A DNA stretch of 64,000 nt from Sycobia sp. Sy_11 (lineage: Eukaryota > Arthropoda > Insecta > Hymenoptera > Epichrysomallidae). The notes beneath the pieces are model-generated. The model was given only the letters and a program-made list of their open reading frames with translations. It was not told where the DNA came from and searched no databases. The translations under genes were made by a program, and so were the position numbers. Shown here piece after piece: positions 22,381-35,600 of the stretch. The DNA lies in contig JACCIC010000098.1 in the NCBI GenBank assembly GCA_018907035.1, forward strand, positions 756,501-820,500, in the 5' to 3' direction. Position 1 is the first letter of the stretch, and the number at the start of each line of letters is the position of its first letter.

Positions 22381-23657
22381 AAGCAATCTACATATGAATC
22401 TTTTTGATCCATATATCATTTTCATAAGTACAATTATACGATTAATGTATGAAATGTTGTATACATAGGCGAATAATGTGATCAGCCATAGAAGAGAAAA
22501 ACCAAAACAACTCTTCTCTCTTTTAGAATATATATAATACTTTAACTGTAATAGTGACTATACAATATATATGTAAATATATATATTTATATATAATATA
22601 CACACGCACACATAATTCTTTTACTGTACTAGTGAATGGATATGAATACTGTACTCGTATATGGAATGATATATACACATCCTTCTCTGTGTCTTGAAAT
22701 CAATAATTATCAGCAATTATTATACTTTTTTAGGTATAATATACTTTTTAATTCCTCTGCATTGTTTGATACTTTTTAACGCTTTTGCACCTGTATTTTA
22801 CTTATAAAATATAATTTTTTCTATGTTAAGATCAATATAGATAATATTCTGAGAACATGTATCATTCGCAAGGGGTTATGCACTCCTGAGAGCCAAGTTC
22901 TTAAAATGTTCTATCTCGGCTCTTTTTGTAACTCTCTTCTACAATCCAATATATTAAAGGTAAATAATAGATCGAATTTCATTTTTAACATTTTAAGAGC
23001 GATCAGAACGAGAGCTGCAAAAACCGAAGATAGTTAAAGGGATCCAGAAAATGTTAGATCTCGTTATATTTTTAAGCAATTTTTAAGAAATAGCTACATA
23101 ATTTTAGATAATATCTGATTCAGTTTTCTTAAAATAAATATTTTTTAATGAATTCAATAGCATGCAGTTGAGAACCTCGGGAATTTTTCTTAAATTCTAC
23201 TTTTTGATAAAAATTTCAGCTTTTTTCATAGAAAACCGATATTATCATGGAAATTAAACATCGGGTGGAATAATAAAAAAAGTATAACTTTCGATTCAAA
23301 ATTGAATTTTGCATGAGAATTAAGTAGTTTCAAAACCAAGAAGTTGACATTTGCATCACATAATGTAAAGAAAGTTAAGAAAATATTTTTTAATCCATTT
23401 GTTTTCAAAAAGTTTTTTCTTTAGTTGCCTTATATCTTTTGCGTTAAAAGACTGTAATTAAATAGGTCTAGGAATACTTAAAATAAATTTACTTGAGCTC
23501 TGAGAAGTTCTTTTCACCGATTCTCTGTGGCTTGGGACATGTATGATATGATTGTGAAATTATTTAAATGGAAGGTATGGGCGCCAAAATAACAATATGT
23601 GTAATGATTAAAACTAACATTTTTATTACTTTATAAAAATATAAATGTAAGTACATG

Positions 23658-23703
<46 letters not shown>

Positions 23704-24418
23704 CAATTCATATAAAGATATATAAATTCAATCATTAAACTAATAATTATGAATCAGAATATTCATGTTTATACCTGTTTATACAAATCTCCGTAGAATC
23801 TGAAATGTAAAAACTATTAGTAAAAATAATATCAAAAATATAATAAATCTCCTAGCATTATATATTAGCAAAGGATATTTTGGTTGCACACCACGACCAA
23901 ATATATCGAATCTATGTTATTAATTAGTTAATTAATAAAAACAATTATTAAGACTTAATTTTTAAAATTTCATATGAATGAATTTGAAATATGTTATTTA
24001 AATTGTTTTCAATCATACGTGATATGCTGAATATTAAATATGAAGTGTATATCAACAAATGGTGAGTCAATTATTTAATTGAATTATTTATTTCAAGTTA
24101 TGTATCTTATACTGCGCGGAAAAGAATTGTTGCCCATATCAAGGCATTATCACTTATGTATTGTGTATAAAGATGTTAGAGTAATATATTAAATAGTACG
24201 TGTATATATAGCTTGCCGAAGCACTACTCCAAAAAGAGTTGCTCAGGATATGAGAATGCTTTGATAATTAGAAAAAGTCTTGCAATTAGTTGTAGTAAGT
24301 AATATAGGTAGTTTAGTTCAAAATATAAAAGATCATATGATATAATAAAATTATTCGAATCATCATTGAATGGAATTCATGGTTTAAATATCGGACTATT
24401 CAATGTACATATCATCGA
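22381..24418. other. AT-rich spacer
   Basis: No gene recognised. A minus-strand frame at 23226-23408 is low-complexity Phe/Leu/Asn sequence. It contains the TA array at 23659-23699. Confidence 0.6.
23659..23699. repeat. (TA)n microsatellite
   Basis: TA array of about 40 bp. Confidence 0.95.
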
Positions 24419-24468
24419 GCCGAAATAGGTAAGTTGGGAGAACGTTAGAAGGAACATCTAAATGTCCC
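24419..24468 (+). pseudogene. Truncated tRNA-Phe pseudogene
   Basis: Fifty bases align with tRNA-Phe positions 1-50 of the gene at 2313 with about nine changes: 'gccgaaatagg' at the start, 'agttgggagaacgttaga', and 'catctaaatgtccc' at the end. The D-stem, the anticodon (GAA is lost: 'aggaaca') and pairing are damaged. Similarity stops at the start of the T arm, where an A-rich stretch follows. No acceptor 3' strand exists, so it cannot be a functional tRNA. It may be a decayed gene copy or a piece of a tRNA-derived element. Confidence 0.85.
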
Positions 24469-27094
24469 AAAAAAAACATAAAAAGCACACTTTATCGAAT
24501 ATTTTTGAGCAATAAAAAATTGTTTCAAATGATAGTTGGAAATCTTTTTAAAACACGTGTTTAACTTATTCAATTCAGTTTTTCTGTAAAATTTATATTT
24601 TTCGATAGAAGCGCATAATGAAAGATAAATATTCCATAAGTTTTTAAAATTGGTCAAAAGCAGTGTCGATACGTCAGGGATCTAGCGATCGGATATTACC
24701 ACATACAGTAGGCTCCGAGCAGCGTAGCTGACCTTTAGTAGATTTCAACACACAATTAATTTCGAACTTTCGAAATATTTGCAGGAATATCGACTAGAAC
24801 TAAGAAATGTTATATAATACGGAAAATATACTTTAATGAGATTTAAAACTTTTGTTTCGAGTTTTTGGAAAAATTGTTTATTCATATTTTAAGATATTTA
24901 TTCAAAAGACTACATATTTTACTACGAATTTTGTATTTTTGTCGGAGAACATATAATTTGCGCTTGAACCCATCGCGATATCCATAATCAGCTGCTCGAG
25001 AAAACACAGCCGCAGGATTTTTCGACAAAATAGATTGGGGAGAATTATTGGAAGTCTGTCCCTCCATTTAGTCAATCAACTTATTGAAATTACTAGATAG
25101 CCTGCAGTAAAGTACAGGAGAAATAATTACGGATATATAGTAGATAAAACCGATTTTATTTTCATTTACATCACTTTATTCGGATTTATAGATATACAAT
25201 ATACAATGAGATACGTAATAAAAAGAAATATTTCGCTTTTGTAATTTAATGGGGATGGTTCGAGATTAAACAATAAAATATAGACAAAAACATTGTCTTT
25301 TTAACTTTAATCACTTTCTTCATATTACCAGATAACGCGTGCTTAATAAAATAAAAAAGAAATATATCTGTAGATAGGAATATAAAACCGGAAAAGAGTA
25401 TGCAAATTTCATCTACAGTCGTTTGATTGAAATTTTCAAGTAACATGCAATTGAAATAGATAAAAAAGAATCTTCCTATAAAATGTGTACATACATATAT
25501 TATTCGTTATCTCCGTTAAATTTTTTTATCTAAAATAATTCTCATAAAAATCTATATTACATGCATGACTAATGCACTAGATATACACAAAACATTCCAG
25601 TACACATATTCTATAAAGTATTTGTAGATGCAGTATCATAAGGTTATGTATGTACCACCATATATAAATTCCTACTTGAATTTGGATACGTGAACATAAA
25701 ACAAAAAGAATATGTAAATTGTAAAAATTGAGAATAAATGGAGGAACTGAATTATTTTTTACTGATTTTACATATACGCATAGATACAAGTAATATTTAA
25801 TTAAAATTTCTTGCTGATTAATAATTTACGTCTGTATTTGATATCACTTCCTGTTGATTCAATATGACTGCAAGCAGACAGATCTTGCTCCTGCTGCTCA
25901 AAATTAAATTACTACTTTAGTCACTTTTCTTATAATAATATATGATTTTTTAAAAAAATTATATATTTAGAATAAAACACACATGCACATACACACACGC
26001 GCGCGCGATAAAGTAAAACGACATCATTAAGAAAATTATAAAAACTGTTATAATTCTAATATAGGCAACAATAAATTTATGCTCAGAATCTATAGGAGAT
26101 TTTTCGGAAATATAATATTTAAAAGAAGAGGTAAAACTTTAAATTCATTTTATTTTAGCTTCGAAACATTGAGAAGAATAGTTTTATCCTTTGAATTTCA
26201 CAAATATCGTTATAATATCTTTCAAATGAACTCGATTTGCAATTTCATGCTTAACTGCTAAAATGACCGAATAACTGAACCATATAAGCGGTTTTGTGCG
26301 CAACCTGAAAAGTTCTTAATTAATATTAATTTAGGGAAACTTCGTCGTCAACTTGACGCATCTTGTCTTATTAATCTTCTAAAAGCAATATGAAGATTCG
26401 GAAGAAAATTTCGCTTTATTATTTATCTTAATACACGATCGCTGAAGTTTTCCTATTTGGCCAGATTAAGAGCACATTACTGCTGCAATTCCATCTGCTG
26501 TACGAAATTCCAAATTCTGCCCGATTTCTGTCGATGGAATCATCATCCGTTAAACGACATTCTAAATATTTACACACGTTCGATCAGTATTACATTTGAC
26601 ATTATAGTATTCAAATCGTTATGTATATTACAAATATAAATAGAACATATATTTAGGAATTTCTGCAAACCTCCTTTCTGTTCTATTTAGAACTTGATAA
26701 ATTGTAAAATAACAACAAAATATTTAAATATTTGTCTTTTGGAGCATTTACGGGTTCGTCTGGTGCTTCAATGTAAGAAACTTGATTTTTCTATTTTTCA
26801 CACAATCTTGCGTTATTGATCTATTACATCAACTTCGACACTAAATTCTTTAGCATCAACAATAACTTCATCCCAGAAATCTGATAAAAAATTGTTCCAA
26901 AAATAATGTGCAAAAATAATTATAAAAATAGGTCAAACGTTCATTGATAATATTATTCTTTCTCGAAAAATAAAAATAAAAATATTTTAAAAAAAAAAGA
27001 AAAAAAAGAAACGGATAAATGTGAACGTCATAAAAGCTTAACATTATAGCCCGGGAGACAGCGACATATTTTTGCAACATATTTATTCTGAGTT
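24469..27094. other. AT-rich spacer with one dispersed module
   Basis: No gene supported. Around 24663-24720 the sequence 'gtcgatacgtcagggatcta' and then 'gagcagcgtagc' resembles a block present in both arms of the foldback at 27.1-29.1 kb (27619-27665 and, inverted, 28570-28633). A short GC-only run 'cacacgcgcgcgcg' is at about 25993. Confidence 0.5.
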
Positions 27095-29115
27095 GAACAT
27101 TAGTTTTAACGATTTGTTTCAAAATGCTCTAAAGCATAGTGATCATTCGTTGCGTTAATTCATCTGGATGCTGCAACGCCAGGCACCCAGAGTTGTAAAC
27201 AAAAAAATTTTTTAATTATATATACGTGGTCCAAATTAGGTCAGAATAAAGTTCAGGCTATACATTGACGAAAAAAAAATCGTCCGCTACCTACCTCGAC
27301 ATAACCAATGTCATACTTTCGACAAAAACTCGAATAAAAATTCTGAAGAAAATGATGCGTACATATTTTCAAATGCTGATTATGAATATAATTGAGAAAA
27401 TTGACGAAATAAAAAATGTAATTGTGAAAATGATAAAAACATTATAGAAACCATTTGGTGTGGAACAATTTTGATTTTCGAAAAACATTGTTCGAACAAA
27501 TGTTGTAGATCTTATGGAAATAAGTTTTTTCCCCTCGTATCTGTTTTTGCTCTAAAAGTAATAATTATCGAGAAAAGTACAACGAAAGGTTTCGAGCTTT
27601 TAATCCACCCAACTCATAGTCGATACGTCAGATATCTACTACGCCGCGCAGATGATGCAGCGTAACTCGCGGTATACATACATTTTTTTATCTCACATTC
27701 TGCTCGTAAAATGAGAGTTATAAAGCGAAAACATAGAATATTAACCCTGTTTATTTTAATGAGACCTACAAATTGTGTTTAAAACATTTTATTACAAATT
27801 CAAAATTACTTCATGTCATCGTGTTTATATTATTATATTCCGAATTTTTTATGGCATTTCATCCTGATATTCTTCATTTGGAAAATTTTCTCTATAACAT
27901 TAACTTTTTTCATCTGACTATCATACAGGTATTCAAATTAGAAAAATCATATACAAACATCGTTTAAGCTCTAATCAGACTCCATTAGAAAATAGCTTAA
28001 CACATACAAATTTTACAAAAATTATTTAGATGACAATACAATTATGGAAGATGTATTAGGTGATCCGATGTAACAGCGGATCACCCACGCAGGATATCTA
28101 ACGTCTTACAGTTTATCCGAAAGCGCATACTTGCATAGCAGCTTTTAGACGCTGTTGCAATTTATCCTCGAATATTCTTCTTTCAATATTGTACTACAAT
28201 TTATATAAAAGTTATATAAATTGTATTATATTTATACCCGCAAATTATTATTATTATTCTTCAGTATTTTTGATTTATTTATAATGGAAAGTTTATAACA
28301 ATTAGGGGAACGTTTTAAAAATAATTTCTTGAGTTTCAAAAAATGTATATTAAAGGTGCTATTGTTTGAATTAATATTGTAATAGTGAAAATCGTAAAAA
28401 AAATTATGAGTTGTGACAATTTAAAGTTTGTAAAAAAGTATTTTAAACGAAACTGTAGGTCCCGTTAAAATAAATAGTTTATATTTTGTATGTATTTATA
28501 TATGTATGTATGTAGTTTATATTTTTGCTTAAAAACTCACATTTTACGAGCAAAATGTAAAATTAGTAAGTGCTTGTATCCGCACTTTACGCTGCATCAC
28601 TTGAGCGGCGTGGTAGATTCCTAACGTGTCGACCATGACTTAGACTGATTAGAAGCTTGAAACACACCTTATCTTTAGTTGCCTTTTTCTCGATAATTAT
28701 TAGTATTAAGGAAAAAATACATTGTACACAAAAAACTTATTTAAATATAGAATTTCTGTTCGAACAAATTTTTTCGAAAATCAACATTGTTCCATACAAA
28801 ATGATTTCTATAATGTTTTTATCATTTTCACGATTAAACTTGTTATATTTGTTATTTTTCGTCAATTTTCTAAATTATATTCGTAATCAGCATTTGAAAA
28901 TACATACATGTGATTTTTTTAAAAATTTTTTATTCGACTTTTTTAGACGATTTGTTTTCGTCAATATGTAGTCTTAACTTTATTCTGACCTAATTTCGAC
29001 CAGGTATATATAATTAAAATTGGGTGCTTGGCGTTGCAGCATCCAGATGAATTTCCGCAATGGATGATCACCAAGCTTTAGAGCACATTGAAACAAATCA
29101 TAGAAACTAATTTTC
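27095..29115. mobile_element. 2-kb imperfect inverted-repeat (foldback) element
   Basis: The left arm, about 27095-27830, is matched in inverse by about 28390-29115. Landmarks are 'catctggatgctgcaacgcc' at about 27160 against 'ggcgttgcagcatccagatg' near 29028, 'aattaggtcagaataaagtt' at 27234 with its inverse near 28976, 'ttgttcgaacaaatgttgta' near 27489 with a diverged inverse near 28756, and a 'gatgcagcgtaa' block in both arms. Arms differ by perhaps a fifth of positions, so the element is old. Weak open frames in the arms (27265-27447, 28657-28971) share no family motif; the arms could once have held coding sequence. Confidence 0.8.
28059..28085. other. Perfect 9-bp hairpin at the foldback centre
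   Basis: 'ggtgatccg' and 'cggatcacc' pair perfectly around a 9-nt loop, close to the symmetry centre of the 2-kb foldback (about 28110). Confidence 0.7.
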
Positions 29116-29420
29116 TTCCAAGGATCAATGAATGGCAAAAAATGTCATTGAGTCCTGAACTATTATAAATGAATATTTTTGGTGGATTCAATCATCTATA
29201 TATTAGCGATAAAAATTTCATCTAGTATAAAATATTAACTGATTCTTATTTTTTCGAACAATCGTAGTTTAACTTATATTCTATCCTTGTTGAACGTAAA
29301 AGAGCTCCGGATTGACCGTCAGCGACTAAACATAACCGAGAAGAGCTTTTTTGCACCCCGAAATAAAAAAAGAGGAAAGTGCTGTAAGATACTAGGACTG
29401 AGTGCTATTGCTATATTGCG

Positions 29421-29738
29421 CCAACTTATTCGTATTCAATTATTTATTAGTTTTACAGCTCCTCTTCATAAACCGTTCATATGTTTATTTATAAATATAA
29501 TATTTTTATATACTATCTAACAAAATGTGCAATCGCAGATCACGCAGTACATGTGTATTTTTGGATACAAGAGTAGGCAGCAATATATTTGCACAAGACA
29601 CAAATTCTGTGAGATCTGCGATTATACATTTTGTTAGATAGTATATATTTAAAAAATTATATATTTATAAATGAACATATGAACGGATTAAGAAGATGAG
29701 CTGTAAAACTAATGAATAATTGAATACGAATAAGTTGG
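29421..29738. mobile_element. 318-bp foldback / MITE-like inverted repeat
   Basis: Arms 29421-29543 and 29612-29738 are inverse copies with about 10 percent differences: 'ccaacttattcgtattcaat' at the left edge, its inverse 'attgaatacgaataagttgg' at the right edge, and 'aatcgcagatc' against 'gatctgcgatt' by the 70-nt loop. No coding content. It could fold into one long hairpin RNA if transcribed. Confidence 0.85.
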
Positions 29739-31239
29739 TACATATGTATGTATGTATGTTGGTATGTATTTCTGTATGTATGTACTTATATATCCTATTC
29801 TTTTAAATTTTGAGCTCTGATTTGACATACTACTTGTGGCTTGAGATTATATTTATCATAACTTATATTCATTCCATAAAAAACAAATCGTCCTTTTAAT
29901 ATGCATGTTTAATGGTTACGATTTTTTAATGATTTGAAAGTTTGAAATTTTGAAGTCCTTACCAATTTTATCCACTTGTAAAATAGAAATTAATTAATAT
30001 TTTTGAAAAATTCGAAATGTTACATTCGGTTCGCACCTTTATTAATCATTTTAAATTATTTGATGCAAAGAATTTTGTTCCCAAAATATCAATCCAAAAA
30101 TTACCGAAAATAGAAACACTGAAGAAATGATTTTTTTATGTACAAAAAATGGGTCGAACGCTGAAAGAACGATTGTTTATCTAAAAAAAATTGAATCTAA
30201 ATTCATTTAAAAGGGTTAGTTAACGTTAAATGAATATATGAAAATGTCATCTGTGGATTTTATAACTTCCATTGCATCCTCGATTTGTTTATCTAGATTT
30301 ATAATATAGTAGAATTCAAATTTCAGAATTAAAATAATCATATGCTACTTTAACATCTAAAAATAAAGCTGATAATCAATTGTTTTGATAAAAATTGATT
30401 TGAATGTCTAATTAATGAGAATCTTACACGGCGGTGTGAAAAATACGATATTATAAAAGATACGCGAATGAAATTTAGCAATGGAAACTTTTGTATTGAT
30501 AATGTTAGTTGATTAACATTAAACATGTAATTCAATATTTATAAAAAAAAAATTTAGTCTCAGCATAATTTTCAGAACAAAAGATGCTATTGAGCTTTGA
30601 TGCTTTGTTGTACTTTTTCTGAATTGGTTTACATATTAATAGATATTACAAGATAAATGTTCCACTGATATAGGCAAATCTTATTAAAAATATCGTTATA
30701 ATAACATTAACGACAAATAATATTCATTTATAAAAATAAGATAATTTTAATATGATTTCGTAATCAATGTTGTATAACCAAGATCAGGAGCAGATTTAAG
30801 ATTAAATTTATTCAATATATACAAAATTTAAACGGTTTCAATGAAAAACAGGAGAATCGAAAAAGTGAGAATTTTTATAGATATTATGATTATTATTTAT
30901 ATTTTTTTAATAATTTATTAAAAGAACAGTTTTATTTCATTTGCCATTCCGCCAAAAACATTTTCGTCTTTGATGGGGTCTTTGATTTTATAAGGTAAAA
31001 GATTTTGCGAATTCATAGCATTATTTTTATTTTTTGCATAAGAACATGTAATAGTAATATGTATTAATAGCTTATATATATATATGAATAATATCCATAT
31101 ATAGAAATTTCAAAATGTGATTATAAGACGTTGGATGTAGTGAACAATTGTACGTTAGTACACGGAAGCTCCTTATTTTTTTGTGGATTAGTTCTAATCT
31201 GTTGAATACAGTTCAGGCTGTTTAGTGATAGTTGTTCAT
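29739..31239. other. AT-rich spacer
   Basis: Starts with short 'gtatgtatgtatgt' repeats near 29747. Nothing else recognised. Confidence 0.6.
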
Positions 31240-31510
31240 AAGATGGACAAAAGTCAATTCCATCAGGGATTCCGCAAGCATCTCACTCGAAACCTCTACT
31301 GTTTGCCTTACATATTACTGATATTAAGCACGCCGTCAATTTAAACTAGATTTTTACTCTACACTGATGATTTGATAATTATTAAATTCATTTCCAATTC
31401 TTTGAATGCACGCAGACTACAAAATGATCTCTATTCCATTTTCTGGTCTTCGATTGTAAATGGCCTTAAGGTCAACGAAAAAAGGTATCCTCCGAAAGCC
31501 CATTGAATTT
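31240..31510 (+). pseudogene. Non-LTR retrotransposon reverse-transcriptase fragment
   Basis: Across frames one reads 'SHSKPLLFALHITDI', then 'FLLYTDDLIII', then 'LQNDLYSIFWSS' and 'NGLKVNEK'. This is the order found in Jockey-like and related LINE reverse transcriptases: PQG-type motif, the F/Y-x-DD catalytic box (here YTDD), and the following helix ending 'NGL.lN..K'. It is a short, frameshifted remnant with neither the endonuclease nor the 3' tail recognisable. Confidence 0.7.
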
Positions 31511-31788
31511 CAAAACCTGCTCGATTCGAAGATCTGTTATTCATTATAAATTTCTTACATTTCCCGAATATATATAATGTTACAATTAGGTCTTTCAACT
31601 TATTGTAGGTTTTAACTGTTCATTTTTTAAAAGATTGAACAATCCAGTCGGTCAATGTTGCCTATTGAACGAAATTGCTCAATTGGACGGGGTTAATCAT
31701 GCACACTAGGCAGATTTCTGTCTTGCAAATGTGTAAATCCATTAGTGGTATTCGGACCATGATCCCAATATTTATCCCAGTATTTATA

Positions 31789-31822
<34 letters not shown>

Positions 31823-32067
31823 CCTTCTTTATTGAAATTACTTTGTGTAATAGTATTTTTCATCTTTGTTAATTACCGTTCTTCTTTTTTTTGGTTATTA
31901 ATGTGAATATTTAAATTATCGTGTTCTCTGAGTTGTTTTTTATTGTTAACTTTTTTAACATCTATCATCTTATAATATGTATAAATTGTGAGAGAACAAT
32001 TTTATTGAATGATCGAAAAATTAATATTGGCATTATGTCGACTGTTTTAATCTAAATTAACATATTT
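31511..32067. other. Spacer with a (TG)n array
   Basis: No recognised gene; a plus-strand frame at 31675-31872 exists only because the TG array at 31791-31820 encodes Cys-Val repeats. Confidence 0.6.
31791..31820. repeat. (TG)n microsatellite
   Basis: TG array of about 30 bp. Confidence 0.95.
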
Positions 32068-32315
32068 TGTATCGGTCTTATAGTCTTTATAAAATAATAC
32101 ATCTCTAATAATATAATGGCAGTCAGACTCTCGTTGTTTATAATCACTCACGCAGAATCTGCAATACAATCGACTACTAAAAATATTTTCATTTTTATCC
32201 CTTAGGTACAGTTTATATTTCAGATTCTACGGGGATGATTATAAACAAGGACAGTCTGATTGTCGTTATATAATTAACGATATATTATTTTGTAAAGACT
32301 GTAACACCGATAAAA
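32068..32315. mobile_element. TIR-family element copy C (short, both ends)
   Basis: About 248 bp. The left terminus 'tatcggtcttatagtcttta' and right terminus 'aaagactgtaacaccgata' are inverse. The inner arms ('ggcagtcagactctcgttgt' and 'acaaggacagtctgattgtc') are almost adjacent, so the central module seen in copies A, B and D has been deleted. It is non-coding. Confidence 0.8.
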
Positions 32316-33572
32316 TAATTGTTAGTTGATATTAGCGAAAAGATTGAAATTCGCAGACTTTATTACTTCGATTAAGTAATGAAATTATACTCAATCTATA
32401 GCTCACGCCTGTACTCGCCTCCTTTAGTAAAGAGTAAACAGTGATCGTGACAAGTGCTTCCCCCTGTCGGAGAAAATTCTAACCAATCAGTAAGGAATAC
32501 GCAGCCTACAAATTTAGAATGCAAGTTTTCTAATTCTTTCTAAAACGTCAACTTTGAGTATATCAGGTAGAAATAAATTATGCGTGGGATGTAATTCTTT
32601 TCCTATCGTTAGATTTTACGGTTTTTTTTATACGAACAGTTTCTGTCGGCTCTTTCTACTCGGAACAAGATTCGTGATTAATCGCCGTTATCGTAGTCTG
32701 TCAAGTCATCGTATTTTAGTATGATAATTCTCAACCTAACATTATATATGCAAGCAACCCAGTGTTGCTATTGTTTGTTGTAAATATTTAACCAGGCTTT
32801 GGAATCTTTATGGACTTATAAAAAAAAAAACACGTAAAGGGAGGTTTATGCTTTTTTATTACAGAGTTTTATAATCAATATATAAAACTATTTTTTGTAG
32901 TAGTTTCATTAAAAAAAATAAATTTTAAAATCAAGTAGAAAATACCAAATTTTGTCCTAAACATGTTTCTAAGTAAGCAAACAGATTCCTTTCTAATGAC
33001 ATATAAATGTCAGGAAAGTTGAATTTCAAAAATGTGATAAAAGACAAATATCGAATTATCCAAAAACAATACAAACTTTTGTAAAATTCTATTTTAACAT
33101 TCTTTCAAAAGAAAAAAACAATATATTATGTTGTTCCTTTGAATATTTAATTTTTTTCAGATCAGATGACAAAACAAACTTCGTTAGCTCTTTCCATTAA
33201 AGTTGCAAAATCCGATATTTGTCAGTGCGGCCATTTAGAATTTGTAGTACAATTTGATAATTTCATATACTTTATCAACTAAATGTATATTCTGTTATTT
33301 TTTTCAATTATCAAATTGCAAATTCCTTGCGCTAACATTAACTGTATTCGAAGAATTTCGTGGAATTGAAATGATCCAATTTTTGTAGGCATTTATACAA
33401 ATTTAAAAATTGAATAAATATGTTGACCGGTTATAGATAAATGTATATCAACATAGTTTCACATAAGTTTATCATCGCATTTTATTTCTTCATTAATAAG
33501 AAGCTCGACTGTACAGACTTTAACATATGATTTAAAAATTTTTATATAATCATTTTCGGTATATTGCTGGAT

Positions 33573-33623
<51 letters not shown>

Positions 33624-35413
33624 TGAAATAATAGGAAAGTTAGTTAATTTAGTATGTAGAATTGTGCAAAGAACTATAACGTGACAACATGACTATCTTG
33701 ATATATTCCAGGATGCATGTTGACGTCCTCAAAAACGAAATAACATATCAATGAATTATCAATATTGATGTAATGCTACTAAATTATTAATGCTTTAGTG
33801 TCTACAGTACCAAAATCGATAAAGGCTGAAAAGTTCTTGAAAACAAAACAAACGGCTTGGCAATTGATAGGGTCAGAAGTACAAGTTCATACAGGAAGGT
33901 TTTCCTAAAAATGTACTAGAAAAAATGTTAAATAATGGTTAATTTTATCGGTATTACAAAATATTAACCATATGCTTGATTTTTATTTTTATTTAGGATT
34001 TTTTTATATTCGTTACTACTAATTAATTTAGTCATTTACAATTATTCTTTTTTCGAATGCAAAATAATTAATGAACGTATCGAATAACAGTTTACAAATT
34101 TTACTTTCAGACTAAAATATAATTGAAAGAATAAAAATTCATGAAAAATTTTACTGCTTTATTTATAAAAGATTCTCTTAAAGAATTATTTTTAAAATTT
34201 CACTTTCAATTATTATATATTATTCCTTTTATTATCTTCCTTAATTGTAGATAAATACTGGTTCAATTTCTAACTTCGATTATTTTATGCATCGTTTTAG
34301 AGCACATTTCAGGGCAAATGTAAACAATGAATAAAAAAACAAAAACAAAAACAAAATTATTTAAAAAAAATTTTTATCCGATAACTAAATACACCTTACA
34401 TTATTTCTGATTTTTCATATTCATTCCTTTTCATATTCTAAATAATGAATTATATAGTGAACCCTGTTCGGAAACTAAACGTGTTGATAATGTAAGAATC
34501 TGTTTTATCGAGCTCAAATGCCCCGCAAAACAATATATAGCACGATCAATCGCATTATTTATTTGTTCAGACTGAGTTCTTAAATCGCAAATTAATCGTC
34601 GATTGTCGATAAATTAAAGCAACTAATCGAGCCCTTGAATCATTTTTCAGCGGGAAGCTTTGTTAGTTTAAAGCGGAAGTAGTGATGGATTATGGATAGT
34701 CAGACTTATGACGACCATATAATGCTTCGTAAGGAGTCGGTAATTTCTGTTAGCTATACAAAATATTAGGGAGGAAAGGATAATTTGCCCAGAGGTGATA
34801 TGACACACGTTTTTAAAAATTTTTAATATGAGAATTTTTGAATCACGCCGTTAGATTCTACGAAAAAACCTGCATTACATTCACAATATTTATATTATTT
34901 TTATACGGCAAATTTGGGAAATATTTTTTTCTTATCTATAACTATACTAAGGCGGAAAATTATTTAATAAAGGTAAACTTATCAAACAGGTAATAACTAA
35001 TAATTTTATAACAAATTATGTTTTATGCATATGATATATTATAAATTTCTTGGACTTTCGCGAGTTCGTACGTAATTATAAAATTGATTATCGATCGATT
35101 ATTGCAGTGCTCAATATTTGAAAATGTTGAATATAAAACGAAAAATTCGAAAATACATTGATCGTGTATTGTACTCCATCTTTTTAGATAAAAACACATT
35201 CAGATCATAAACATGAATTTCTACCGAAGATTCAATATTAGAATCTAGAATGAATATTAAAGAATAGGTAAGTACAATCATTATATAACCTGATTCGAGT
35301 ATTGTATATTTTTAACAATATCGTACAATTTATTAAGAGATAATTAAGATAAATTAATAAAGCGACATCAGCACAACTGAACTATTGAGGTAATTAAGAG
35401 ATAGCTATTAGTC
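32316..35413. other. AT-rich spacer
   Basis: No gene or clear repeat apart from the TA array at 33576-33621. Confidence 0.6.
33576..33621. repeat. (TA)n microsatellite
   Basis: TA array of about 44 bp. Confidence 0.95.
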
Positions 35414-35600
35414 ACGCCGCGCTCACCGAGAAGTTTCGCGATTTGGTTCGCGTATCCCCGGCTTCAAACATGTAAAACGTAGGCCTAAAATAAAGGAGCA
35501 ATTCCTCGGGAATCAGCGGCATTGAATTGCCGTCCGTTTTTCCGCGTGGCACCGCCTTGAGTCGGACGTCACATTCACGTTTTGTAGTCGCATCCCCTGT
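35414..35600. promoter_or_regulatory. CpG-rich patch in AT-rich DNA
   Basis: About 190 bp with many CpG ('cacgccgcgctcaccg', 'gtttcgcgatttggttcgcg', 'ttccgcgtggcaccg') inside strongly AT-rich surroundings. It could be a conserved regulatory block, an exon edge or a transposon part; no coding frame or promoter motif is convincing. Confidence 0.25.

Noticed and set aside
24882..25067. 61-residue minus-strand frame 'MEGQTSNNSPQS'
   Set aside because: Looks more protein-like than its neighbours but matches nothing I know and has no partner exon or repeat relation.
26457..26639. Open frame at 26457-26639 and its antisense reading as a possible retroelement scrap
   Set aside because: Some Cys-rich words appear on one strand and readable pieces on the other, but no family pattern holds over more than a few residues.
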